Assembly (NCBI GenBank): GCA_024734555.1
Contig: JANPWX010000072.1
Span: 3,444,420 to 3,508,419 of the forward strand
Length of the DNA stretch: 64,000 bases
DNA from: Trochalopteron elliotii
Taxonomy: Eukaryota > Chordata > Aves > Passeriformes > Leiothrichidae
Reading direction: 5' to 3'
The notes beneath the pieces are model-generated. The model was given only the letters and a program-made list of their open reading frames with translations. It was not told the origin of the DNA and did no database searches. Both the position numbers and the translations under genes were made by a program. Below, piece by piece: positions 24,138 to 36,200 of this stretch (positions within the stretch are counted from its first letter, which is position 1; the number at the start of each line of letters is the position of its first letter).

Positions 24138-24292
24138 CTTCTGAGCAGTTGTGCTCTCAAGGGGGTGGGGAGGTCTCCCTGTGCCAGTCCCAGTGCTCTG
24201 GCTGTAACCTCCTGCCATGTCTCCATACAAGTGAGACCTTGTGGCTTAGCTGCAGGAAACCTCTGGGATTTTGGCAGAAATGGGAGACTGCA
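24138..24292 (+). other. Candidate cysteine-rich exon (alternative c), 51 codons
   Basis: The acceptor TTTTTCATTGCAG ends at 24137. The near-consensus donor GCA|GTAAGT has its GT at 24293-24294. Entry in phase 1 gives S-S-E-Q-L-C and 51 open codons with six cysteines (5, 15, 19, 22, 27 and 38 of the exon), exiting in phase 0. The body is GC-richer than its surroundings. Of the candidates here it has the best-balanced pair of splice sites. The cysteine pattern does not match a domain I know. Confidence 0.2.
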
Positions 24293-24815
24293 GTAAGTGA
24301 AATGTGCTCTACACGGGTCTGCAGGTCCTCTGATTTGGAGCTTGTGTGTTTACAGACCACGGTAACTGAAACGAAACAAAGCCAAGCAGCCTTTAAGAGA
24401 TGTAATAAAAGCAAACAAGCATGTACATCTCTCTTCCTAGATGCCTTCATTACTGCAATGGCTTGGAAGTGAGGCTGTAACTAATCCTCTGAAGTGCCAG
24501 TCTCCTTTGTTTATAACCTGCTTTCTCATCTGAATGATTGAGTCCCACCCTCTGTTATGCTTACAGCAAAGCTGGTGTGGGTTTTCTGCTCTTCCTTCTA
24601 AGCTGGTAATAGAAAAGTACAAGCATATGTTGTGCTCTTGACTAAGTTTGTTCTGCACCTATCTTTGTTGACATCAAGCATTAATAACAAACTTTTATTC
24701 TCCTGTTTTTGAAGAGAATTGTCTAGCTGAAAACTGAACTGTGTAGGAGCATGGGGGAAAATAGCATGTGTGAGCAAAACCAAGCCTGGATATTTAAAAA
24801 AATTCCAAAACTTAT

Positions 24816-24835
24816 TAGTAATTAACTAATTACTA
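24816..24835. repeat. AT-rich inverted repeat
   Basis: TAGTAATTA, a two-base spacer (AC), then TAATTACTA: nine-base perfect arms. The TAAT/ATTA cores also match generic homeodomain half-sites. Confidence 0.75.
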
Positions 24836-25675
24836 GTTAATCTGAATTACACTAGATGGAGGTTTTGTATTTTGTGACAACATGCTTGTAGTGTTCTGAA
24901 CCCATTGTCTGGTTTAGGTGTGGCAGCAAAAGCTGTTTGCAGTCTCACACCGTGGCATGGAAGTGGCCAGAATTCAACAGGTTTTATGTATCTCTGCTGA
25001 ATACCACTATGTAAAACAGTAGGTTTGTGTTGATATATGAGTCAGATTCTGATAAAACAAGGGCCTGAGTCAGCAAGGTAAAGCAAGAAACAGATTTTTC
25101 TGGAAACAGTACTTGTAAAGGGCTGATTGAGGAGTACAGTACTAGTTAGGGCTTTTTAAGAATAATGAGTTAGTAAGAGTTGCCCTTTAATAAGATAAGA
25201 TCAACTGTGTAAGATACATTTACAATATAGCTCTGAAGAGTGTATATGTTCCTAAATCATTACTGACTATTTTATGTTTTTCATCCTCAGATGTGAATTT
25301 TAAGTTCAAATATCTATATTTAATACTCAGCACTAAAAATAAAGTGTACGTTTGGTCAATAAATTAAGGAATTATGGAAGGAGTTTTGGATGGTCTGAGT
25401 TCACATGTCATACAAAGATAACATGGTCAATTTTATATGAAAAAACTTGATCGTTTTGTCTACTAGAGGAAAAAGAGTAACTTCTAATCAAAACTACAGT
25501 TGGATAGTAATAATAAATAAATTGAGAAGACTTATTTTGCTATGGATCAATTATGCCACATTGAAAAAACGAGTGTACCTTTCCTAGGTGTATTAATATA
25601 ATACAGCACTAGGGTTGTCACCAGTGTTCACTTTACACTTACTGACAACAGTTTTGCCTGGAAGCTATTCAGTAG

Positions 25676-25739
25676 TCACAGAATCAGAGACTATCCTGAG
25701 CTGGATGGGACCCACAGGCATCCTCAAGTCCAACTCCTA
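25676..25739 (-). mobile_element. CR1 3' terminus fragment
   Basis: TCACAGAATCAGAGACTATCC followed by GAGCTGGATGGGACCCACA and AAGTCCAACTCCT is the reverse complement of a CR1 3' end. Only about 64 bases remain. Confidence 0.75.
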
Positions 25740-27037
25740 ATAATAATGGTATCCAGTGGTGGTTTTGGGTTTTTTTTGGGGGTGGTACTATTGCCAAAAA
25801 AAGAATCACAAAGGTTATTCAACAGGGAACAGTAAAATTGTTCTGGAACCTAAATACTCTGGTGCAGAAAATTTAACATTTTTCATGTCATGGTAAGTGT
25901 GGGGAGATCCTTCTCACAGTTTGGATAAGTGTCCAGGGAAGTCTGGCCTGCCTGTGGTGTGTGCCAGTGATGCAGAGTGATCTGCACTTGTGATGCAAAG
26001 TGTTGTGCAGATCAGCCCAGCATTGCAACCACCATGGGTTATGTAGCAAAGGAGCTGGGAGCCCTTTTCCAGTGGCAGCTAGAGCCCTGGCTCTTGGGCT
26101 TATGCATGGAGATGTCAGTGAGAGTTTCCTGGCACAGAAGTTTCTTTCTGGCAACACTTTAAGCACTTTTTGTTTTCAGTCATGTAAATTGAGTGTGAGC
26201 TGCAGAACAAGATTACCTATGATATAAAAAAATGGGAAAAGAGATTAATATTTTCAGCTTTGCTAAAGAACAGGTAGTGGAAATTACACACCTAGCTATT
26301 TTGTGCTATTCAGAATTGGGTTGTTATCATCTGGTTTGCATTAGAAACTGTAAATGAGACTGGTAAAAGAAGTGAATAGAAGAAACTGGCATCAAAGCTA
26401 ACTACTTTCCCATAACTTAAGGTAGAAATTAAAAACTGACCTTTTTTTCATGCTTGCAAGGGTAATTACAGCTTGACTAGTATCCTAACAGAAAACAGAT
26501 TTTCGGCCTTGGGATACTTTGGATTGTGGAAGATAGGCTTCCGGGATAAAGATCAACATGATCAGGCATTTCAAAAAGTTTTTTTCTAAGAATTTGCAAT
26601 AATGATTTCTTAGCTTTAAGGCTTTAGGATAAAAATAGATAAAACAGTGAGTTGAAAAAGTCTTTTCTGCTTTGGCCAATGGGTTATTGTCTGCTCTATA
26701 TATTTAGCTGTATACAAACAAAGATATGGAGATAAGCCTTTGCCCCAGAAAAAAAAAAAATTGAAGGGTGCTGTTCTTTGGTTCTAAGTGGGCTAGAAAA
26801 AGAGTATTGCTCAGATTCCAGCCTTGGCTGTTATCTCTGTTAGCATGTATGGAAATATTCCCCAGCTTCCAGGAACAGACCTGTGGAATCTGTGAGATGA
26901 AGACTGTTTTTTTTTAACAAATGTAGTCCTGGTATTGGTTTGTGTACTTATTAGGTTACATTTTGAGTATAAGTTCTTTGTTTGCAAAGTGCAGGACATA
27001 ATTTGTTGCTAAACAAATTATAAGCTAATGTAGGCTC

Positions 27038-27058
27038 TTTTTTTTTTTTTTTTTTTTT
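27038..27058. repeat. T21 homopolymer
   Basis: An uninterrupted run of 21 T followed by GCAACAAG. It ends without AG, so it is not an acceptor tract. It could be a minus-strand poly(A) remnant. Confidence 0.9.
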
Positions 27059-30000
27059 GCAACAAGTCATCTATGATGCTCTTATTTATTTTTACATCAA
27101 ATACCATCTGTGTTGTTTATGATAATACTGTAGTTTTAGCAATTAGCTCTGCATTGCTAGAGCTATATCACATATGTTAATAATTTCTTTACTAGTTAGC
27201 ATTGATCTTTTGTTCCATGCTGTTAGTTTTGAAATCTGGAACTCTGTTGCTTACCTCTAAATTACTGATCCTTGAGCCATGAAATATGTTTCAGGTTGTT
27301 TCGATATTATGTAGATTAAGCTTAGAATATTTTAAACTCCACAATGCTGTGTCTGTTGATTTATTTATTATTTAAATACAACACGGCTTACCTGAGGTAG
27401 TGAAGTTTTTTCAAATACAGAAGACATTTGCAGTGTCTCCTGCACTGTCTTTCTGGGAGTTACTGCTCCTTGGATAATTACTGTGGATTCATTCATTGTA
27501 ATCCTTATGCAAGTAACTTCTGGATGAATTTGTGTTTTGTAGTCAGAGTCCTTTGTTTGCTGAAGCTACTTGAGGGAGAGGGTATTTGGCATTTTGAACA
27601 GGAAGATGTCTCATGAATTATCCACCAACGGCTTCCTCGGTCAGAGGAAGAAGTGATACTGAATACGGAGGGGAATTTGCCATCATCTCAGTTCTACTCT
27701 GATTTGAGTATAAAGTCAATTTGAGCCAATTCTAGTAGTGTAATTCATTCCTCTTGCAAATGAATCTGAAGTGGTCAGAAAAATAAAAAGATGACTCTGC
27801 AGGAAAGTATTTGATTTCCTCATCCCACTTCTATAATACTGAAGATGATGGCTAGTTAAGGGCACTTCCAGAACATGGAAATCCTGTTTCCATGTTGTTT
27901 GATTCCGCTTCATTGAGTGCATCCTGGTATTAAACAACAAAACAAAACAGCTTTGCATGATCAGAAGCACAGAGGTATGACTTCTTTCTTGGTGTCCTGT
28001 CATGCCTCTCATTATCATGTTCTGAATGTGCCCACACAACACTTAAAGGCAGAAGGAAGCTTGTTCTGTTTGTGGTTCAAGCTGGCTGGCAGGGAGCCAA
28101 CTCCCATCTGAAGGCAGTGCAAACTTTTCAGTTCAATGCAGTGTCAGACTTAACACAATTCTGCTGTGTCTACAGGTCTTATTTTTTCCCCTGGGTTTGT
28201 TGGGCAGCTTGGAGCTCCTGAGGTATGACCTTTTCTGCAATTCATGACATAACTCTACTCTTTATCACATATGCCTTTTTTTTTTCCTTTGGCAAGCGAT
28301 GAATTGAGATTCCTCTTAGAAACTTTAAGGCTCTTCACTTTTTCTCCTCTACCTACGTGCCCAAACTCATTTGCTGTTTGGAACTTTTAACAACAACAGT
28401 TAATGGTTTTGGCTTTTTTTGTGTTCAGTTGCTCTGTTACTGCACCACTTGAAAAATGGGGTATGGAAGAAAATCAAAGTAAAGAATTTGCAGTTTAGAA
28501 AATTTGTAGCTAACTTTAAAACTGGAAAACCTAACCCAGAGATTTTATATTTGTGTTGTGACCATTTAATTCATATTCCACCTTGCAAGCTAGGCACCCG
28601 GAAAACAAGGCAGGTGCCTCTGGGAAGTTATGTGTGTGACTTGCTAATCAAAATGGAGTGAAGGGGTTGTACTGCCCCCAGACTTTGGCTGGAAACCTCA
28701 GCTCCATTGTTCTCTCCTCTATAACCCTCACTGTTACTGAAGTGAGAACCTAACTGGATGGCCTCTCCCTCCTCCAGCCTCTCCAGCTATAAATAAATGT
28801 GTAATAAAAGTGCAAGACTGAACATGACAGTAGTTGGACAGAGCTTCAACAGTCTGGGGAGTTAAACTGTGAAACTCAAGCAGCTTCCAGCACTGGCTGA
28901 TGAGCTTGTGCACGTAATGCAACCAAGTCCAAGCATCAAGTTGTAGCTGTACAGACCAGTAGTAGCTGAGAGAGAGGGTGTGGAAGCAGGAATTTGAAGT
29001 GCCTGTTAGCTTGAGCTCTGCAAGGGCCATCATTCAAATATGATTTTCTGCTCTGCATGAAAATTTTGGGTCTGTGGATTGGCTGCACTCTTTCCATATT
29101 TGTCAGAGAGGACCACTAGTTGCAGGAACTGAGTTGGTGACAGGCCACCTCATTCCTTTGACCCTTTAATGGAAATAGCAAAAGAAGCCAAAGTCACATT
29201 TTGCTTATTTTTTTAATTACCCCTCTCTAAAGCAGTAGTGATATTGTTGAGACTACAAACAGAATTCATTTTTATCATCAACACTCACTTTATGCTGGTT
29301 TCAGAAGCTTGAAAGTGATCTTTATCAGAAACTGGAGGTTGATCCTTTTGAAAAAGGTGTGATGAGGTCACAAGGGTACAGGCATTAATCAGATCTGCCT
29401 GCTGTCAAGCAGATTTCATGTTCCGATAATCGGAACCCTTGTCACTGCTTTGTCTCTTAGCAAGGCTAGCTATGCTTTTGCAACTAGAGAAGAGAGAAAG
29501 TACTTTTTTCTTTTCTCAAGGTTCGTCTAGATAGCTCTGGTAATTTCTATACATCTGTTAGCTGGGACTGAAAATCATTCATTAATTGGCAATGTTCTCT
29601 GTAGCAAGGAAATACGATCCCAGTTGTAAGATTAAAGTATGACCTGCTCCTTTTTGGCACCAGACCTATATTTCAATATTTGTAGTAATTTCTTTGAAGG
29701 GCTTGGCCTGGATACCCATTAAAATGTATTTTTTAACACTTGCTTCAAAACCTTATAACAGTTTCTTTTTTGAAATGTGCGAGGCTGTGATTTACAGCCC
29801 CTCCTCTCCAGCTTTGGTTACACTGTCAAGACCTGTGGCTGTTTCAGCATGTAGGTGGGTTGGCAGGTGTGATAGCTGTGCCTGGACTGTGTCTTTTGAT
29901 TACACAACAGTTTCTTGACAATCAAAGATGGTGTTGACCCAGAGTTTCATTTTAAAAAGGGTTTTCTTTGTGTGTGTGTGTTGGTTCAATTTTAACACTT

Positions 30001-32090
30001 CTAACTTTGGATTCTGAAAGGTGTGTTGTTTTTGTTACTTATTTTAAGAAAATCTACTTGAGATGAGAGGTTGTTAAGTAGCCATTCTTTTAATTGGTTA
30101 CCTATTTTTAGTTTCTCTTTTGTTGTTGTAGTTGGAGGAATAGACCTGATGTGTGTGCAGGATAAGCCTCTTGCTCGTATTTGGTTCCTGTGTGCATAAG
30201 AACTCAGGGAAGTTGCAGATTTACTGATTTGTTCTGCCTAGTTGAAAGATCTGATGTTAACCATGATAGTTATACAGATAACTTGTGCCTCCTCTCCACA
30301 CCAAGGAAGAAGACAATCTATGGATTTGGGTTCTTTGTCTTCAGCTGGGGCTGGATTAGAGGATGTGGAAATCGAAGATTACCTTCTTCTTCACTATTGT
30401 TTTTCTTTCAGTCATCTTTGTGATTGTTTCAAACCTGTGTGTGTGGAAGTCCCAAGACCAAGTCTTCAGTGATCTTGACTTTGTGGCTGTTTTGACTGAA
30501 GTTTAAAAGTTTTTGATTCAAACTTCTTTAAAAGTTCTTGTGGGAGAAGGAGGTATTAATCGTATCTTTCAGAATTTTATTTTTTGTTTTTTGGCTTAGT
30601 TGTAATGATGTTGCAATCTCTTGCAGAATTTAGTATGTCTCTTTTATTGGAGATTATGAAATGCATTTTATGGTTGGAGAAAAGGAAGCCTCAGGGGAGT
30701 ACATTTAATTTTTTCTGCCACCAAGTCAGAGGACCTCATTTCCCAATCACAGGGCTCTACTACCATTCCTCACCTCCCATTTTTATTAATTGGACGGCTA
30801 CCATCTCAGTTTGATTTGGAAGACTTCACCAGAAATTGGCAGTTACAGGAGGGATGCTCCTTCCTGTCTGTCTGCTGAAGGCTTGTCCTCACATGTACCT
30901 CTGGCACACTGTTTGCCAGGTTTGATGCTGGATTGGAAAGGGCCTTGCTACTGAGACCTGGATGTGGTCTATCTGTCTGTGGCATTTCAAATTTGTATTT
31001 AATTTTCAAAGCACCCAGTCACTGGCAGATTTTGATCAAAAATCAATCTGAATTCCTTTTCAAGACATGTAGCTTACATTTGTGCAGACTTTAGTCTCCT
31101 CTCTAAACTACAAGGAGCCCGAAAATGTAGAAGTTTCCTTAGATGATGATGATGTTACTATTGTTATTTTTATTATTAGTTGGTGGTGGTGTGTTGTACT
31201 AAATTTTAAGCACTGCAAAGAGTAAAGGACAATATAGATGTGAGAGAAAATGCATGGGATATAATCAGACAAAATATATGCAGTTGAGGATTATGTGACT
31301 GCTAAATGAAACCAAGAGTAGGTAAATAAGGATTGTTTTATAAAACACTGACAGGAACCTAACTTATCAGGATGGAAAATCATACATAACTATGGAGAAT
31401 GTTTCAAGGAGGTTTTTGGAGTATCTGCAGAATGAGCATAAATATGTATTCTGTGCCAGAGGAATGTTTTCCTGGTGCCAGGTAATTTTTTTTTGTTGTC
31501 CGGACTGATTTTTTTTTTAATCTTTCTAATTTAAATGAGATTTTAAAAATCCACAAAACCCTCTTGACTACATTGTTTTCAATATGTTTTTTTTTCTGAC
31601 TGTTATTGACATCCCTATCTTATTTTGGTTCTGAAACTGATGTTGTCTTGTCATGTCATTGAACTAAACAATATATTTAAGCTTACTGTAAGATTTAAGA
31701 TCAAAGGAGACATTTACAAGAGGCCAGTTTTCCAGTGTTACGGGTCACTCATGCTTGTGGAACTGTTATTTTCCTTCACTTCTCTGTCTCTCTGCTCTGC
31801 AATAAAGTGTATAAATCCCACCTTTATTACATCTTTTTTTTCTTCCTTTTTAATCCAGCATGTCTGCTATGCAGATCAGGAAAAAGGCATCGTGTGTTTC
31901 TGTGAAAAGTGTGTGATGGGTCATTATCAGTGATGAAATCTGTCATTCATGCTCCCCTTACATGAGTTACTGGAGGATATGATAAGAAACTAATTTGCTG
32001 CTCTGTGAATCAGCTTTGGGATAGACCAGAATACAGCCACTGAATTTCAGGTTTACAAAGGGGACACAGGGGTGGAGGCAGGAAGTCATT

Positions 32091-32425
32091 ATAGAGTCAT
32101 AAGTGGTAGAGTTAGAAGGAACCTTTAAAGATCATCTTGTCTAATCCCACTACTGTGGACAGGAGCATCTTCCACCACACCAGGCTGCTCAAACCCATCC
32201 CGGGTGACTTTGACAACTTCCAGTGATGGAACACCCAAAACTTCCTTGGGCAACCTGTTCCAGTATTTCGCTGCCCTCATGACAACAAATTTATTCCTTA
32301 TGTCTAGTCTAAATCTTTCAATTTAAAGCCATTGCCTCCTGCCCTGTCACTGGAGATCTTGGTAATAAGTCTTTCTCTGTCTTTATTTCAGCCCTCTTTA
32401 TATACTGAAAGGCCAAAATTTTGGT
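32091..32425 (-). mobile_element. CR1 LINE 3' fragment
   Basis: This reads as the reverse complement of a CR1 3' region. It starts with ATAGAGTCATAAGTGG and AACCTTTAAAGATCATCTTG (the element's 3' end). It continues through CTTGGGCAACCTGTTCCAGT, GTCTAAATCTTTCAAT and GCCCTGTCACTGGAGA to TATACTGAAAGGCC. The upstream boundary of the element, near 32425, is approximate. Confidence 0.9.
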
Positions 32426-33211
32426 TTCCAGTGCAGCTTCTGTATGGATTTTGCTGTCTGGGTCGCTGACTGTTGTTTTGTTTGTTGCCAACACAGCCCT
32501 GTAAATATATTATATCTCTACTGTCTCTTCAGATTTTCCCCACTTTTGTATTGTTTCTGTTCTCCTAACCATCCTGTCTTACCCCTGCAGGCTTTCTGTG
32601 CATGTCTGCTCTGTGTTGTTCAGTCCTGACCCGGTCTCCTGAAGCCTTGCTGTCCTGTCTCCTCATAGTCCTTCCTTCCCTTCTATTCCAGCTAATCCTA
32701 AATTCATTACCCTTAATAATCTGGTTTTTATTCTTTTTTTGTCCTTCAGTAACACAATGTCCTTAAGTTGTTTTTCACAGGCCAACCTTTGCATTTCTTT
32801 TCTGTTTAACTTCTGGTTTCTTGTCAAAATTGTTTTCTTCCTCCTTCCCTTCCTTTTATCTTAGGTCTAATGGACTAGCAGATCTGATTACATTGTTCCC
32901 TCCCTCTCTTGTGCTTTTTTTACTGAGCCTTATGAGGCTGTAATGGTCTCTCTAACCAGCCAAAAGAATCTGATTTTCAAATGAACCCATCTTTTGGGGA
33001 TATTTAGTTCTCTGCTTATGGCTTTTTTTTTTTCAAGAGATACTGCCTCAACTGAACCATTTCGGTCCCTCTACATAGATTCCTATCTTTCTTCTTTTCT
33101 TCCTTTTTCCCCAAGCTTCTTTCTCTCCTGGGGTGTCTCAAGAGAGAGTCCCTGCTAATGCAGGAAAGCCCCTGCCTCCTATTCTCAGTCCTTTCTTGTT
33201 TTCACCCTCAG
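32426..33211 (+). repeat. Long pyrimidine-rich tract
   Basis: About 780 bases biased to C and T on the + strand. Hand counts of two 60-base lines gave about 73% (32641-32700) and 82% (33061-33120) pyrimidine. It contains many CTTCC and TTTCTT blocks and ends in a strong acceptor motif, TTTTCACCCTCAG (33211). Possible explanations are a decayed simple repeat, a triplex-prone tract or a PTB-binding intronic region. No coding frame of note was seen. Confidence 0.6.
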
Positions 33212-36200
33212 TGCAGCTGGATCTACGGGCTGACTTCACCGGTGATTGCCTGAGGGAGTGTGCTCTGCAACGTCCTCATGTCAGCGAGCTGGCCAACTGC
33301 TGCTGCTGAAAGATGTGATTTATAATAGGTATATTTGTCTCGTGGCATTTGACTTCGGCCTAAAAAGAGAGCTAAGTGGAGAAAGGATAGACCTTAGCTG
33401 AAATACAATGTGCAGCTGTTCTCCAAATGTACTGTGTTTATGATCCAGGATAATTCAGCTAAAACGATCTGGAAACCTTCTGAGATAAAAATGCGTCATT
33501 TGATGGTTATACTTCTTATTTTCTGAAGCAGTAGTAAGCTTGCACTCTTTCACTTTTTGATAGGTAAACCAGCTGGAGCTTGGAGTCTTGGAAGGGCTAG
33601 TTTTTAAGAACAAAAACATGTCAGTTAATCTGGACAGGCTCTATTTGCTCCAAGAGCTGGGCCATACACCTGGTGGATGACAACTTTTCCAAAGGAGACT
33701 GAGTGTGACTGGAAAACACTTCATTCCACCCTGTAGAGTAATAGCATTGTACTGACAGGGGAAAAAAATCAGCATGATAGATTCCACTCAAGATCACTCT
33801 GGACATTTTTGTTTTCACCAGCATATGATGAGGGATCAACTCATAGGAGGACTGCAAGGACTGGAATGTGGCCAGGACCATGGAGATGGCTAGACAAGTT
33901 ACTTGTATGCCTGGGACACTTGGCCTGAGCCTGATGTTGCTTTTTTCTTCCTCTGTAACCTCTACAGAGTGGAACTGACATGCTTCTTTTTGATAGTGCA
34001 CTCTAACAGTGGTGTGTAAAGGAGGTAAATATCATTTGTTCTCCCATCCCTTAACACACATATTCAATGCAAAATGCCAAAATATGTGACTAATAAATGG
34101 TGCAAAGTTTCTGTGAAGAATGCCAATAGGTTTTCTGTGTTCTCATTTCCACTTGAAAGTTATTTCTAATACTTCAAACAGAAAGCACTGTACATGGCAG
34201 TATTTTTCTGTGTGTTTACTAGAAAACTGCAGTGTGGTATCTGTTTATAACCTCTCTGTCAGCTTCAATCAGAGGTGCTGAATTTTAACCCTAGAACACT
34301 TTGACTAATGTGGAAGATTATGATCTCTGGCCTGTGCTCCAGAACACAGGGAAATTGAAATGGCTGACTTGTAAAAATATTGTGTCAGTCAATATTTGTC
34401 TTTACACAAACATATTGAGATTGGAAAGTGTTGTAGGTGTTCAGCTCTAGGAGGTGTGTAGTAATTATGTGGCAGTAGATTTTGCTTTTCCTTCTCCAGC
34501 TTGGCTCAAGATGCTGCCTAACAAGATTATCTGTGTGCTCACTGCTATGAGAAGGGCAGTTCTAATTCTGGCTGTGTGCTGGGTTCTGTCTATTGAAGAT
34601 GACCTTAGTCACCCCAGAATGAGAACAGTTCTATTGCTCAGAGGAGTGAACTGACTTGCAAAGCATCCTAGTGAACTCCAAGGAGTGGACAAAGATGGGT
34701 GAAGGTGGAGTGGATCCATTTACAGCAGTACACTCTTTGCTTAGCTCAGCCTCCTTGGTTGACATAGCAAATTTAGGTGGAATTCAGAGCAGCAATAGGA
34801 AGATGCTTGGTGTCCCATCCTTCCCCTGTTGCCAGAGGCAATGAGTGTCTCAGAAAATAGTCTGGAGTAGTTTTCACGATGGTACGGTGTGAGCAAGACC
34901 CTGTATTTGCCATGATCTTGGTCCAGGCAGTGACTGAACTGTTCAGCTACACGTTTCATGAATTGTTCATTCTGCACTGGCCACAAGAGGCTGAATCTCA
35001 AGTGGATGAAAACTGAACCTGATCCTGTGAGGTGCCAGACAGCCTCAATAGTTGTCAGGGCCATCCCACCAGCTCCAGCAGCTCTGCTGGTGCACAGCTC
35101 AAGCAGGAAGGAGTTGGGTCTTAGGGGAAGGGAGGGAGAAGTGAGGAGAGCAAAGGGTAGAGGGAAACATGGCAGGGGAAGAAGTGAAAACAAATGGTGA
35201 CAAAGAGAAATGGAGTAGAAAAAAACCCCTTGCATGAGTTTTATGTTGCCTTAAGATTTTGTAAGGACAATATTGTTAAAAAAATTATAAGAAGAGGTAG
35301 TTACTCAGATTGCCAAAACTCTGGTCTGGTTGCCCTGCACTGCAGTGCCTGATGGATTCTCCTTCATATTTCACTGAAACTGTTTTGAATGGTCAGCTGT
35401 AGATTTGGTTTTGGTGTGAGTTGGTAGGGAGGGTCACACTGTCTGTGTGACAGCTGGCAAGAGCACCCCACACTGTTGCTCCTTCAGCCAGCCTTAGGTA
35501 TTAGACAATACTAGAGTTACGCCTGACCTTGTCGCTTGCTTGTTCTGTGGGCCACCATGGAAACTGAGCTTTTGGGATGTCTTTTCTTTCTCCTTTTTAG
35601 GTTGGTTTGTTCATCAACTGGCTGTAGTGGGGATCAAGGAGAAGGGTACATATTTTGAAACATGGTAGAATAGGATGTGAGGTGAGAGGATTTGTCATGT
35701 ACCAGCCTGACCTGAACAAAGATTTGAGGTCCAGCAGTTGGCTTTGGGGGAGCCATTTGTCATGGAAGCCTACTGAGAGGGCTTGCATCTAGATTGCTGT
35801 TCTAGTCCATGGCTGCCTGGCTGAAGCAAACCTTTTACTACAGTTTTTAACTTGCATTTTTAATAACAGACCTTGAATCACAGACACTGGATTCCTTGCC
35901 AATAAAACGAAACAAAAACTTGCTCTTTGTCTACTATTGAATGTTCATACCACAAAACCAGACTAGAAATAGAATGAAGTGAAACACCCCAAAATTTATA
36001 TGGTATATTTATGGACATTGTGTTTTTATTGTAGGGGAAAAAATTTAATACAGAAAAATAGCCTCTGTGTATTTCTTGTTCACTAATTTTCAGTGGCTTG
36101 ATGTCCTTCTCATTTCAAGGGAATGTGGCTATAGTTACAGATGGTGAAACTTATACTGGGGAACAGCCTGGGGAAGAAGGGCTGGTGGTAGAGGAGGTCC

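Larger units (their letters stand above)
24293..32090. other. Intron-like non-coding DNA
   Basis: AT-rich sequence with no recognisable gene. It contains one CR1 scrap (25676-25739), a 21-nt T run (27038-27058) and a short (TG)n patch near 29970. The candidate splice sites at 28.18-28.22 kb and 31.86 kb are listed under findings rather than as genes. Confidence 0.55.

Noticed and set aside
29965..29985. Short (TG)n stretch.
   Set aside because: Only five to six units, below what I would call a microsatellite.
30181..30472. A + frame containing MDLGSLSSAGAGLEDVEIED.
   Set aside because: The composition looked protein-like, but no good donor follows in frame and the rest of the frame is low-complexity aromatic/cysteine sequence.
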